NCBI RefSeq assembly: GCF_023746555.1
Contig: NZ_CP098755.1
Coordinates: 1,330,001 to 1,394,000 of the forward strand
Length of the DNA: 64,000 bases
Source of the DNA: Brevibacillus ruminantium
Lineage (GTDB): Bacteria; Bacillota; Bacilli; Brevibacillales; Brevibacillaceae
Direction: 5' to 3'
Part shown: positions 16,631 to 24,917 of the stretch, one piece after another
How the letters are laid out: each line of letters begins with the position of its first letter
How positions within the stretch are numbered: the stretch's first letter is position 1
Notes under the pieces: model-generated
Database searches by the model: none
Told to the model about the DNA's origin: nothing
The model's input: only the letters and a program-made list of their open reading frames with translations
Position numbers and translations under genes: made by a program

Positions 16631-17623
16631 GTGAAGAGATTTCACTCGTTTTTTCTCGTTTCCATCCTGACCGTGATGATGCTGGTCACCGCTTGCAGTC
16701 AGCCAGCGCAGACAGGTCAAACAGGTCAATCAGGTCAAACAGGAAAGTCAACGGAATATCTGCTGGCTACCGGCGGCACTGGCGGTACCTATTACCCCTT
16801 GGGCGGGGCGATTGCAAATGTATGGAACGAGTCTGTTGACGGTCTGAATGTGACAGTGCAGTCCACCGGTGCTTCCGTCGAAAACATGCGCCTTTTAGGC
16901 AGCAAGGAGACCGAGCTGGCCATTTCGATCAACAGCATTGCCGAGGACGCTTTTCAGGGGAGGGACAAATTCACCGAACCGATCCAAAATATCAGAGCGA
17001 TTGGCGTTGTCTACCCGGAGGTCGTCCAGATCGTTACACCCAAAAACAGTTCGATCCAAAGCATCCGCGATTTGAAGGGAAAACGGGTGTCCATCGGTCC
17101 GGCGGGAAGCGGGACAGCGGTAGCGGCGGAACAAATTTTAATCGCTTTCGGGATGAGCCAGGGAGATTTTCAATCCTTTCAGGATACGTTTACGGATGCG
17201 GCTGACAAACTGAAGGACGGAAATCTGGACGCGGCCTTTGCCATTCTCAGTGTGCCTGCAGCCAATATCGAGGATATCGCGACCTCCAAAGAAGTGCGGA
17301 TTCTCCCTGTCGAAGGTCCGGAGCTGGCCGAGCTGATGAGCAAGCACCCCTTTTACACTCCCTATCAGATTCCGGATAAAACCTACAAGGGACAGGATCA
17401 GGCGGTGTCGACGGTTACGATGCAGGCCGTCATGTACGCCAGAGAGGACCTGCCCGAGGAGATTGTCTATCAGTTGACCAAAACACTGTACGAAAAACAG
17501 CCGGAGATTGCCAAAGGCTATGCGATCGGCAGCCAGATTGATCTGCAAAAGGCCCTGGATGGTGTGACGGTTCCGCTTCACCCGGGAGCTGAAAAGTTCT
17601 ACAAGGAAAAAGGGATGAAATAG
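16631..17623 (+). CDS. TAXI-family TRAP transporter solute-binding lipoprotein
   Basis: A 330-residue lipoprotein starting at GTG 16631 after GGAGGGG. The signal peptide ends in a lipobox (MMLVTAC) and is followed by a Gln/Gly/Thr-rich linker (TGQTGQSGQTG). The mature domain shows the TAXI-TRAP pattern: LLATGGTGGTYYPLGGAIANVW, STGASVENMRLL, and LKGKRVSIGPAGSGTAV. It should capture a small organic acid outside the membrane and deliver it to the membrane protein of the next gene, whose ATG follows immediately after the TAG stop. TAXI substrates are poorly known; glutamate-like and other carboxylates have been reported. The downstream aminotransferase suggests an amino or keto acid. Confidence 0.9.
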   Translation: MKRFHSFFLVSILTVMMLVTACSQPAQTGQTGQSGQTGKSTEYLLATGGTGGTYYPLGGAIANVWNESVDGLNVTVQSTGASVENMRLLGSKETELAISINSIAEDAFQGRDKFTEPIQNIRAIGVVYPEVVQIVTPKNSSIQSIRDLKGKRVSIGPAGSGTAVAAEQILIAFGMSQGDFQSFQDTFTDAADKLKDGNLDAAFAILSVPAANIEDIATSKEVRILPVEGPELAELMSKHPFYTPYQIPDKTYKGQDQAVSTVTMQAVMYAREDLPEEIVYQLTKTLYEKQPEIAKGYAIGSQIDLQKALDGVTVPLHPGAEKFYKEKGMK

Positions 17624-19699
17624 ATGACGCAGGAACTGCTGGAACAATTTGAACAGGAGCATCGGTTTCGAAAGAACATCGGCAAATGGACGCTTGTGAT
17701 TGCGTTTCTGGGGATTGCCTTGACGCTGTTTCACCTTTACACCGCTCTTTTTGGCACGCTGCCCTCTCAGCAGCAGAGAGGTTTTCATATTGGCCTGGGG
17801 CTCGGGATTCTGTTTCTGCTGTTTCCAGGGAAGACCTCTCCCAAGCAGAAAAGCACGTCTGTTCATCTCTTCTACGGCTTGCTTGGGGGGATTGACGTCT
17901 GGTTGTTTCTGCGCGGTGAGATCAGTTGGCTGGTGGCGCTCGTATTTGCGGGCTGTCTGCTGCTCTTTTGGTGGGGACGCAGGCGCGATACGATGCACAC
18001 AAGCATTCCCTGGAGTGATGTGACCCTCGCTTTGCTCGCCCTGGTGGCCGGGTTTTACCACGTGATGAATTATCAGGAGCTGGCTGCGCGGACAGGAGCT
18101 TACATTCAGCAGGATATTGCGGTTGCTTGTCTGGGAGTTTTGCTGGTTTTGGAGGCGGCCAGGCGAATCGTCGGGACACCGATTGTGATCGTCGCTTCCC
18201 TGGCGTTGGTCTACGCTTATGCCGGTCCGTACATGCCGGGCCTCTTTTCTCACAGAGGCTTTGCTGTGGAGCGGATTTTAACCCATTCCTTTCTCAGCAC
18301 AGAGGGGATTCTGGGTATTCCGATCGGCATCTCCGCCACCTTTATCTACCTCTTTCTGTTTTTCGGGGTAGTGCTGAACCGGACGGGAATCGGGCAGTTT
18401 TTCAATGATCTGGCCTTCTCCCTGACAGGAGGTCTGGTCGGCGGTCCGGCCAAAGCGGCGGTCATCTCCAGCGCCCTGCAAGGGACGGTCTCGGGCAGCT
18501 CCGTAGCCAATACAGTAGGGTCGGGCGTGTTTACGATTCCCTTGATGCGCAAAACAGGTTATAAGCCTGAGTTTGCTGCGGCCGTAGAAGCCTCCGCCTC
18601 CACAGGGGGCCAGTTAATGCCGCCGATCATGGGGGCGGCCGCGTTCCTGATGATCGAATTCACCGGGATGCCTTACAGTCAAATTGCGCTGGCGGCGCTG
18701 ATTCCCGCGATTCTTTACTTTACGGGTATTTACGTGGCGATTCATCTGGAGTCGAAACGGATGGGCATCATGGGACTGCCCCGTGAGCAGCTTCCCCGGA
18801 TGCGGGAGCTGCTCCGAAAAAAGGGCTATCTCTTTTTGCCGCTGCTGGTCATCATCATCATTCTGGGAACGGGACAAACGCCGATGAAGGCAGCCATGAT
18901 GGGAATCGGCACCGCATTTCTGGTCAGCTTTTTTCATCGCGATACCAGGCTTGGCATCCGCGATGTACTGAACATTCTGGAGGAGGGTGCGCGGACGGCG
19001 TTGGCCGTAATTGCTGCCTGTGCCGCAGCCGGAATCATCGTCGGCGTGGTCACATTGACCGGACTGGGGCTGAAGGCGGCGGCGGGAATCATTGCGCTGG
19101 CTGGCGGGGTCCTGATCCTGACGATGCTGCTGACCATGGTCACCAGTCTGATTCTGGGCATGGGCTTGCCGACGACGGCCAATTACGTGATCACTGCCAC
19201 GATGGCTGCTCCGGCACTGCAGGAGCTGGGCGTGCCTGTAATCGCGGCGCATATGTTTGTCTTTTACTTCGGGATCGTTGCGGATATTACCCCGCCGGTC
19301 GCTTTGGCAGCTTACGCGGGCGCCGGTTTGGCCAATGCCAATCCGTTTCGCACCGGCGTCCTGGCAACCAAGATCGGGGTGGCTGCGTTTCTCGTACCGT
19401 ATATCTTCGTGCTGTCGCCGGAGCTGGTGCTGGTCGATTCCACGGTGATCTCCGCAGCCTTGGCGATCTGTACGGCGATTATCGGGATGATTGGCGTTAG
19501 TGCGGGTCTTTTCGGTTATTTGGCAGCGCCTTCGACGGTGCCGGAGAGGATCATCTGCTTCCTCGGCGGTGTCTGTCTGGTTTATCCCGGTTGGATTAGC
19601 GATGTGCTGGGCATGGGCGTTCTCCTGACGATTTGGCTGCTTCAGAAAAGAAGGGCGGGAGCTGAGAAGCAACAGATAGCCGGCGTATCGGAAGGATAA
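17624..19699 (+). CDS. TAXI-type TRAP transporter permease, fused small and large subunits
   Basis: A 691-residue membrane protein with about 16 or more hydrophobic segments. The N-terminal ~200 residues form a DctQ-like part after a short cytoplasmic start. The rest is a DctM-like channel (TVSGSSVANTVGSGVFTIPL, STGGQLMPPIMGAAAFLM, GMGLPTTANYVITATM, FYFGIVADITPPVALAAYA). Fusion of the two subunits is the rule for TAXI-type TRAP systems. Such transporters usually use a sodium or proton gradient. ATG 17624 directly abuts the upstream stop, with its ribosome site inside the end of that gene, which implies coupled translation. Confidence 0.92.
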   Translation: MTQELLEQFEQEHRFRKNIGKWTLVIAFLGIALTLFHLYTALFGTLPSQQQRGFHIGLGLGILFLLFPGKTSPKQKSTSVHLFYGLLGGIDVWLFLRGEISWLVALVFAGCLLLFWWGRRRDTMHTSIPWSDVTLALLALVAGFYHVMNYQELAARTGAYIQQDIAVACLGVLLVLEAARRIVGTPIVIVASLALVYAYAGPYMPGLFSHRGFAVERILTHSFLSTEGILGIPIGISATFIYLFLFFGVVLNRTGIGQFFNDLAFSLTGGLVGGPAKAAVISSALQGTVSGSSVANTVGSGVFTIPLMRKTGYKPEFAAAVEASASTGGQLMPPIMGAAAFLMIEFTGMPYSQIALAALIPAILYFTGIYVAIHLESKRMGIMGLPREQLPRMRELLRKKGYLFLPLLVIIIILGTGQTPMKAAMMGIGTAFLVSFFHRDTRLGIRDVLNILEEGARTALAVIAACAAAGIIVGVVTLTGLGLKAAAGIIALAGGVLILTMLLTMVTSLILGMGLPTTANYVITATMAAPALQELGVPVIAAHMFVFYFGIVADITPPVALAAYAGAGLANANPFRTGVLATKIGVAAFLVPYIFVLSPELVLVDSTVISAALAICTAIIGMIGVSAGLFGYLAAPSTVPERIICFLGGVCLVYPGWISDVLGMGVLLTIWLLQKRRAGAEKQQIAGVSEG

Positions 19700-19724
19700 A
19701 AGGGAATGTGGTTCTTTTTTCTCC

Positions 19725-19753
19725 TTGTGAAATAAAAATTTCAAACATATAAT
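19725..19753 (+). promoter_or_regulatory. Promoter of the aminotransferase with overlapping RpiR-like operator
   Basis: TTGTGA at 19725, 17 bases, TATAAT at 19748 form a good SigA promoter. An inverted repeat TGAAA-N6-TTTCA at 19728-19743 overlaps the -35 and spacer, where a bound regulator would block transcription. A degenerate further copy may follow near 19759-19774. Confidence 0.65.
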
Positions 19754-19789
19754 AAAAATGAAAAAAAACTTCAAAAGGGGAGAACACCC

Positions 19790-21145
19790 ATGCTCTTGTC
19801 TGAACAAATGAGCAAGTCTCAAACCTATTTTGAAAAAGCGTGTAAAGTCATCCCGGGTGGCGTTACAGCCGGTATTAAATTTTTCCCGCCCCATCCCATC
19901 CTGATGGAGCGCGGACAGGGCAGCAAGCTGTACGACGTGGACGGAAATGAGTACATCGATTACCTGCTCTGCTACGGGGCTTTGATTGCCGGTCACGGCC
20001 ATCAGCAGGTGTTTGAAGCAGTGGTGCGCCAGATGCAGGAGGCGGGCACGACGATTTTTGGCACCCCGCACCGCATGGAGACCGTAATGGCTGAGAAGCT
20101 GATCGACCTGTATCCGGGGATTGAGATGGTCCGCTATACCAACTCCGGTTTGGAAGCGACACTCTTGTCGATTCGAATGGCGATGGCCTATACCGGGAAA
20201 GGGAAGCTGGCCAAATTTGAAGGACACTATCACGGAGGTTACGATCAGGTGCTGCTCAGTGTCAATCCCGATACTGACGAGGCAGGTCCGTCAGACCGCC
20301 CCCATGTGGTGCCGGAATCAAAAGGAATTCCCGATTACTACGTCGAAAATACCATCATTCTTCCTTTTAATGATCTGGAGGCGACAGAAGCAATCCTGCG
20401 TACTCATCAAAGTGAGGTGGCGGCGGTTATCCTGGAGCCAATCCAGGGCGGATTTATCCCGGCTGAATCTGCTTTCCTCAAAGGTCTGCGGGCAATTACG
20501 GAAGAGCTGGGCATTCTGCTGATCTTTGACGAGGTCAAAACAGGCTTCCGCATTTCGCTGGGAGGGGCCCAGCAGGCGTATGGCGTCACTCCTGATTTGA
20601 CAGCGCTGGGCAAAGTGCTGGGCGGAGGCTTTCCAGTCGGTGCCGTAGGCGGCAAAGAGGAGATCATGATGGTCAGCGCTCCCCGCGATGGCAAAGACAT
20701 TTTGACGGCGGGCGCAGCCAAGAGCGGCAAGGCAGAGGTGCTCTTTCACAGCGGTACCTACAACGGCCATCCGACGATTTTGGCGGCAGGTCTCGCCACC
20801 ATCGGCATTCTGGAGGAAGAAGGAGCGATGGAACAGCTATTTGCCCGTACTCAATCGCTTCGTCAGGGCCTGGAGGATGTCTATCGTCAGCACGGAATCA
20901 CCATGCAGACCGTCGGCATGGGCAGCATTTTCAACATCATTCTGACGGATCAGCCGATTCGCAACTATCGGGATATGAATCAGGCGGACAATGCCCTCCG
21001 CAAAAAAATCGATTATGAGCTGCTCAAGCTGGGCATCTACACCAAGCCGTTGAACCGCTACTCGATGGCGGTTGTGCATACGGAAGCCGATATTGCCAAG
21101 ACATTGGAGGCGCATCATGAAGCGATTCGTCGCGTAAGGAGGTAA
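19790..21145 (+). CDS. Class III aminotransferase, glutamate-1-semialdehyde aminomutase-like
   Basis: A 451-residue PLP enzyme of fold type I, class III. ATG 19790 follows AAAGGGGAGAA. It starts like GSA aminomutase (SKSQTYFEKACKVIPGGVTA) and shows YDVDGNEYIDYLLCYGALIAGHGH, TNSGLEATLLSIRMA and KFEGHYHGGYDQ. The cofactor Asp lies in LLIFDEVKTGFR and the PLP Lys in ALGKVLGGGFPVGAVGG, followed by SGTYNGHPTILAAGLA. It is unlikely to be HemL itself because it sits with a TRAP importer and an RpiR regulator, not with heme genes. The substrate is unknown; a beta- or omega-amino acid is a reasonable guess. The promoter at 19725 lets it be made apart from the transporter. Confidence 0.88.
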   Translation: MLLSEQMSKSQTYFEKACKVIPGGVTAGIKFFPPHPILMERGQGSKLYDVDGNEYIDYLLCYGALIAGHGHQQVFEAVVRQMQEAGTTIFGTPHRMETVMAEKLIDLYPGIEMVRYTNSGLEATLLSIRMAMAYTGKGKLAKFEGHYHGGYDQVLLSVNPDTDEAGPSDRPHVVPESKGIPDYYVENTIILPFNDLEATEAILRTHQSEVAAVILEPIQGGFIPAESAFLKGLRAITEELGILLIFDEVKTGFRISLGGAQQAYGVTPDLTALGKVLGGGFPVGAVGGKEEIMMVSAPRDGKDILTAGAAKSGKAEVLFHSGTYNGHPTILAAGLATIGILEEEGAMEQLFARTQSLRQGLEDVYRQHGITMQTVGMGSIFNIILTDQPIRNYRDMNQADNALRKKIDYELLKLGIYTKPLNRYSMAVVHTEADIAKTLEAHHEAIRRVRR

Positions 21146-21158
21146 GCTCACCGTACAC

Positions 21159-22013
21159 ATGTCAAACGTCTACCAGCATATTGCGGAACACATGCAAGAA
21201 ATGAGTAAATCGCAACTGAAAATCGCCAATTACATCCTGCAAAATCAAAATACGGTGCCGTTTCTCACGGTCGGCAAGCTGGCCAAGCTATCGGGGGTGA
21301 GTGAGGCGACTGTGGTCCGCTTTGCTACCTTTCTCGGCTATTCCGGCTATCCCGAGCTTCAGCAGTACATGCAGGATTCGGTGCAGCAGCAGTTGACGAC
21401 AGCAGAGCGGTTGAAAATGTCGCAGGAGATCTACGACGAAGAAGAGCTGGGCGTCTACGAGGTGTTTCAGGACGACATCGCCAACATCAAGGCGACGATG
21501 GAAAAGCTGGATGTGGCGGCTTTTCGCGAAGCGGTGCGGCTGTTGCTGCAGGCCGAGCGTGTCTACGTCGTCGCCAGCCGCAGCGCCCTCTCGCTGGGAG
21601 TTTTCCTGCAGTACTACCTGAACATGATGCTGGGCAACACCGAGCTCGTATCATCAGGCGACAATTTTCCTGAAAAGCTGTACGCTGTCAACGAAAAAGA
21701 CGTGGTGATCGGCATCAGCTTTTCCCGCTACACGAACAGCACGATAGAAATTCTCTCGTTTGCCAAGGACAAAGGTGCAACCACGTTGGCGATTACCGAC
21801 AATCTCTTGTCGCCGCTGATTCCGCACGCGCACGTCTCGCTCACCGCGTCGAGCCAAATGCCCACCTTCATCGATTCCTTCGTGGCTCCGCTCAGCCTGA
21901 TCAACTCCTTGATCACCTATGTCGGGAAGCAAAAAACACAGGAGTTCACCGACCGGCTGGAGATGCTGGAAGAAGTTTGGAACCGCTTTGATATTTTTGC
22001 GAAAAAGAGATGA
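21159..22013 (+). CDS. RpiR/MurR-family regulator (HTH + SIS domain)
   Basis: A 284-residue regulator. The N-terminal ~75 residues form the RpiR helix-turn-helix (KSQLKIANYILQNQNTVPFLTVGKLA, then SGVSEATVVRFATFLGYSGY). A linker leads to a SIS sugar-isomerase-fold domain (about 125-265; VYVVASRSALSLGVFLQYYLN, VVIGISFSRYTNSTIEIL). SIS domains sense phosphosugars in most studied members, but some RpiR regulators respond to other metabolites. It lies 13 bases after the aminotransferase, so is probably in its transcript. Its likely targets are the paired TGAAA-N6-TTTCA sites at 16523 and 19728. A strong terminator follows at 22096. Confidence 0.9.
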   Translation: MSNVYQHIAEHMQEMSKSQLKIANYILQNQNTVPFLTVGKLAKLSGVSEATVVRFATFLGYSGYPELQQYMQDSVQQQLTTAERLKMSQEIYDEEELGVYEVFQDDIANIKATMEKLDVAAFREAVRLLLQAERVYVVASRSALSLGVFLQYYLNMMLGNTELVSSGDNFPEKLYAVNEKDVVIGISFSRYTNSTIEILSFAKDKGATTLAITDNLLSPLIPHAHVSLTASSQMPTFIDSFVAPLSLINSLITYVGKQKTQEFTDRLEMLEEVWNRFDIFAKKR

Positions 22014-22095
22014 GGCCATCTTGTGCTTGAGCGAAAATGATGGGATCATGCGCTTCATGAACCAACATGCTATCAAGTTCATAACAGCACAGGTG

Positions 22096-22125
22096 AAAGC
22101 GGGAGATACCTCCCGCTTTTTTTTT
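22096..22125 (+). terminator. Terminator ending the TRAP/aminotransferase/RpiR locus
   Basis: AAAGCGGGA pairs exactly with TCCCGCTTT around GATACC, followed by six more T. The next ~100 bases (22130-22235) are a G/T-rich degenerate tract (repeats like GGAGTTGGAGAGTTTGGAAG) with no gene. Confidence 0.88.
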
Positions 22126-22306
22126 GCGTATCAGGATATTGCGGTTTGGGGATTTTGCGGTTCGGAGATTGGAGAATCTGGGGAGTTGGAGAGTTTGGAA
22201 GTTTGAAAAGTTTGGGGGGAGAGTTTTTAGCGTTTGTAACGTTAGTACAATAAATCATTAGTTCTTCGTGGCTCTTCCCTACACATTTTTGAATAGCAAC
22301 GGTTGC

Positions 22307-22512
22307 GAGAAGAAGCATGTTTCCCTGCGTTGCGACTGTGGAGCCCTTGCCCAGCGGAGGGGTGATTCGCGGGAAAAAGGAGCGCAACGTGGGATGACCT
22401 CGGAGCGGTACTCCTTTTGCGCCTCCCCCGCGAATCACCCCGGAGCGGACAGTCATACTCCCTTGCGGGCGGAATACGGAGCTAAGCAGGGAAACATGCT
22501 TCTTCTCACTAC
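22307..22512 (+). repeat. ~204-bp structured inverted-repeat element, copy C
   Basis: Third copy of the element found at 4101 and 4738. Terminal repeats GAGAAGAAGCATGTTTCCC pair exactly with their complement at the far end. The inner pair GGGGTGATTCGCGGG and CCCGCGAATCACCCC is exact over 15 bases. The core TGGGATGACCTCGGAGC and motifs GGAGCGGACAGT and GGCGGAATACGGAGC are shared. Homology to copy A extends to about 22520. It fills the gap before the histidine kinase gene. Confidence 0.87.
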
Positions 22513-22625
22513 GGCTCCGATTCTAAAATTATTTAGTTAGAAAAGCCGCTATAAGAGAATACTCGCTCAGCCAATAATTTGCGCCCAATGCTCTTTCGTG
22601 TAAGATGAGTGTGGGAGGAGTGACC

Positions 22626-24095
22626 ATGTCTATTCGCATTCGATTACTGCTTTCCTATACAGCCATGCTTGTTACGACGATCCTGTTATTTATCGCGGCG
22701 ATCTTTCTGATCGCCATCGCGCTGACCGGAGATATTCAGCATGTACGCGAATTGTACACCAGTCGGTACGCAGTCATGCCGCTGACCGAGCCGGAGGAGA
22801 CCGTATCGGTGGAAACCAAATTTCTCTCCAAAAGCAGCCCCGAGCAATTGCTGGATCAGCAATTCCTGCAGGAGCTGGAGCAAAGACTGGAACCTGTGAA
22901 AGCAGGCATCCTCGTTCGCAAGGGGACGGAGATCTATTATGCGTCGCCTGTGCTGCAGGTTGCGGGGATGAACGCGGCACTCCCGCCGTATGAAATGGCC
23001 AACCTCCATGTGCGTGACATCCTCGAGACAGACGGCCATTTTTTCACCTATGTCAAATTTGACTTTGCATACACAGACAAGACGGAGGGCGGCGTTTACG
23101 TTATGAAAGAGGTAAGCCCCTACGCCGAGCTGGCCCGAAGTCTTTTGCCGGTACTGATTCTGTTTTTGCTGTTGATGCTGGCACTGATGAATGGATTGCT
23201 TAATTTTCTTGTCTCACGCAGCATCGTGCTGCCGATAGACCGCTTGAAGACAGCGGCGGAGAGAATCAGGGACGGCGAGCTGGATTTTCGCATTGAATCA
23301 TCGGGGCAAGATGAGATTGGTCAGCTGTCACAAACGTTTGAAGACATGCGGAGAAAGCTGAAAGAGTCCGTGGAGCTTCAACTGCAATACGAAGAAAATC
23401 GCAAAGAGCTGATTTCCAACATTTCACATGATTTGCGAACCCCCATTACTTCAATTCTCGGCTATGTCGAGGGCATTCGGGACGGAGTGGCCGACACGCC
23501 GGAAAAGCGGGAAAAGTATCTGGATACCATCGCCCGCAAGGCAAAAGGCATGGACAGACTGATCGACGAGCTGTTTCTGTTCTCCAGACTGGACCTCGGA
23601 AAACTGCCGTTTACCTTTGAACGGATCGATCTGACAGCCTTTCTGGATGATTATCTGAGTGAGCGAAAATTTGACCTGGAAGAGCAAGGGGTGACCGTGC
23701 TTTACGAAAAAGCGGAAGCGTCACCGGCTTTCGTACTGGCCGACCGGGAAAAGCTGAGAAGGGTCTTGGCAAATATTCTGGACAACAGCTTGAAATACAT
23801 GGACAAGCAGGAAAGGCGAATTCTGTTCAGGCTCCGTCCGGAGGAGAAGCAGGTAACCATCGAAATCTCCGACAATGGTCCGGGAATCGACCCTGATGTC
23901 GCCCCGCATATTTTTGACCGTTTTTACCGGGCAGAAAAATCGAGAAACACGGAAACAGGCGGAAGCGGGCTAGGGCTGGCGATCGCCAAACAGATCGTCG
24001 ACGAGCACCGCGGATCGATTGCGGCAAGCTCAGTTCCGGGTGAAGGCTTGACCATTGTGATTACGCTGCCGAGAGAAAAGGAGGAGGGCGTGTGA
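22626..24095 (+). CDS. Membrane sensor histidine kinase (HAMP, OmpR-partner type)
   Basis: A 489-residue kinase. ATG 22626 follows GGGAGGAG; an in-frame GTG/ATG upstream lacks a ribosome site. Two membrane helices (about 6-35 and 175-200) frame a ~140-residue external sensor domain. HAMP follows (SRSIVLPIDRLKTAAERI), then the H box SNISHDLRTPITSILGY with the phospho-accepting His. The ATP lid includes ANILDNSLKYM, DNGPGIDPDV and GGSGLGLAIAKQIV. It overlaps the next gene by four bases (GTGA), so the two are co-translated. The stimulus is unknown; the SLH protein downstream suggests an envelope signal. Confidence 0.92.
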   Translation: MSIRIRLLLSYTAMLVTTILLFIAAIFLIAIALTGDIQHVRELYTSRYAVMPLTEPEETVSVETKFLSKSSPEQLLDQQFLQELEQRLEPVKAGILVRKGTEIYYASPVLQVAGMNAALPPYEMANLHVRDILETDGHFFTYVKFDFAYTDKTEGGVYVMKEVSPYAELARSLLPVLILFLLLMLALMNGLLNFLVSRSIVLPIDRLKTAAERIRDGELDFRIESSGQDEIGQLSQTFEDMRRKLKESVELQLQYEENRKELISNISHDLRTPITSILGYVEGIRDGVADTPEKREKYLDTIARKAKGMDRLIDELFLFSRLDLGKLPFTFERIDLTAFLDDYLSERKFDLEEQGVTVLYEKAEASPAFVLADREKLRRVLANILDNSLKYMDKQERRILFRLRPEEKQVTIEISDNGPGIDPDVAPHIFDRFYRAEKSRNTETGGSGLGLAIAKQIVDEHRGSIAASSVPGEGLTIVITLPREKEEGV

Positions 24096-24784
24096 CGAAG
24101 AGAATTCTCGTCGTGGAAGACGATACGAGTATAGCCGAGCTTCAGCGGGATTACCTGGAAATAAATGGGTTTTCTGTTGGCGTAGAACAATCCGGGGAGA
24201 AGGGGCTTGTCAAGGCGATCGAAGGTGCGTATGATCTCGTTATTCTCGATGTCATGCTGCCTGGAGTCGATGGCTTCGAGCTGTGCAAACAGATTCGTGC
24301 GGTGAAAGACATCCCGATCCTGATGGTGACGGCCAGGAAGGAAGAGATCGATAAAATCAGAGGGTTGGGGCTGGGAGCGGACGACTACGTCATCAAGCCG
24401 TTCAGTCCGGGAGAGCTGGTGGCACGCGTCAAGGCCCATTTGGCCAGGTACGACCGATTGCTGGGAGGCCGGGAGATGCAGAGCGATGAAATCCTGATAC
24501 GCGGCCTCAGGATTGACAAGGCTTCGCGGCGCGTTTTTGTAAATGAAGGAGAGGTTTCCTTTACCACAAAGGAATTTGATCTCCTGGCGTTTTTCGCCGC
24601 GCATCCCAATCGCGTCTTCAGTAAGGAGCATTTGTTTGAACGCATCTGGGGGTTGGACTCGGCGGGGGATATCTCCACCGTTACTGTTCACATCCGCAAG
24701 CTTCGGGAAAAGATAGAGGCTGATCCTTCCCACCCACAGTATATTGAGACAGTCTGGGGAGCAGGTTATCGGTTTACCGTATAG
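24092..24784 (+). CDS. OmpR/PhoB-family response regulator
   Basis: A 230-residue response regulator starting at GTG 24092, inside the kinase stop. The receiver (1-120) has the acidic pair at Asp10/Asp11, phospho-acceptor Asp53 in LVILDVMLPG, the Thr of ILMVTAR and the Lys of YVIKPFSPGEL. The C-terminal winged helix (about 130-230) has FTTKEFDLLAFFAAHPNRVF, TVTVHIRKLREKIE and the end motif YIETVWGAGYRF. OmpR-type regulators bind direct repeats with an 11-base period, and exactly such repeats follow this gene at 24822-24859, before the SLH protein gene. Confidence 0.93.
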   Translation: MTKRILVVEDDTSIAELQRDYLEINGFSVGVEQSGEKGLVKAIEGAYDLVILDVMLPGVDGFELCKQIRAVKDIPILMVTARKEEIDKIRGLGLGADDYVIKPFSPGELVARVKAHLARYDRLLGGREMQSDEILIRGLRIDKASRRVFVNEGEVSFTTKEFDLLAFFAAHPNRVFSKEHLFERIWGLDSAGDISTVTVHIRKLREKIEADPSHPQYIETVWGAGYRFTV

Positions 24785-24821
24785 GAAAAAAGAATGCTGT
24801 TTAGCAAATTTTTTGCTTCTG

Positions 24822-24859
24822 TTAAGACTTTTTTAAGGACTGATTTAACCGCGGTTTAG
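24822..24859 (+). promoter_or_regulatory. Four 11-bp-phased direct repeats, probable response-regulator site
   Basis: TTAAG (24822), TTAAG (24833), TTTAA (24844) and TTTAG (24855) start exactly 11 bases apart, the spacing used by OmpR/PhoB-type dimers. They lie 59-96 bases before the SLH gene start, at or just above its promoter, and just after the regulator gene. Confidence 0.5.
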
Positions 24860-24917
24860 ATTTGCCTTCTATCCTAGGAAGAGTAAAAATCCTCTTGGAT
24901 GGAAGGAGCGAATTCAA

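Noticed and set aside
17138..18253. Open frame of 371 codons on the - strand
   Set aside because: Opposite the TAXI binding protein and permease; no recognisable domain.
18614..20233. Long open frame of 539 codons on the - strand
   Set aside because: It lies opposite the TRAP permease and the start of the aminotransferase, both with clear family motifs. Its translation is low-complexity (Arg, His, Gln, Asp) without any motif, typical of antisense GC-skew shadows.
19790..21145. hemL (glutamate-1-semialdehyde aminomutase of heme synthesis)
   Set aside because: The sequence is similar but the gene sits with a TRAP importer and RpiR regulator; hemQ at 11.3 kb is not linked to it.
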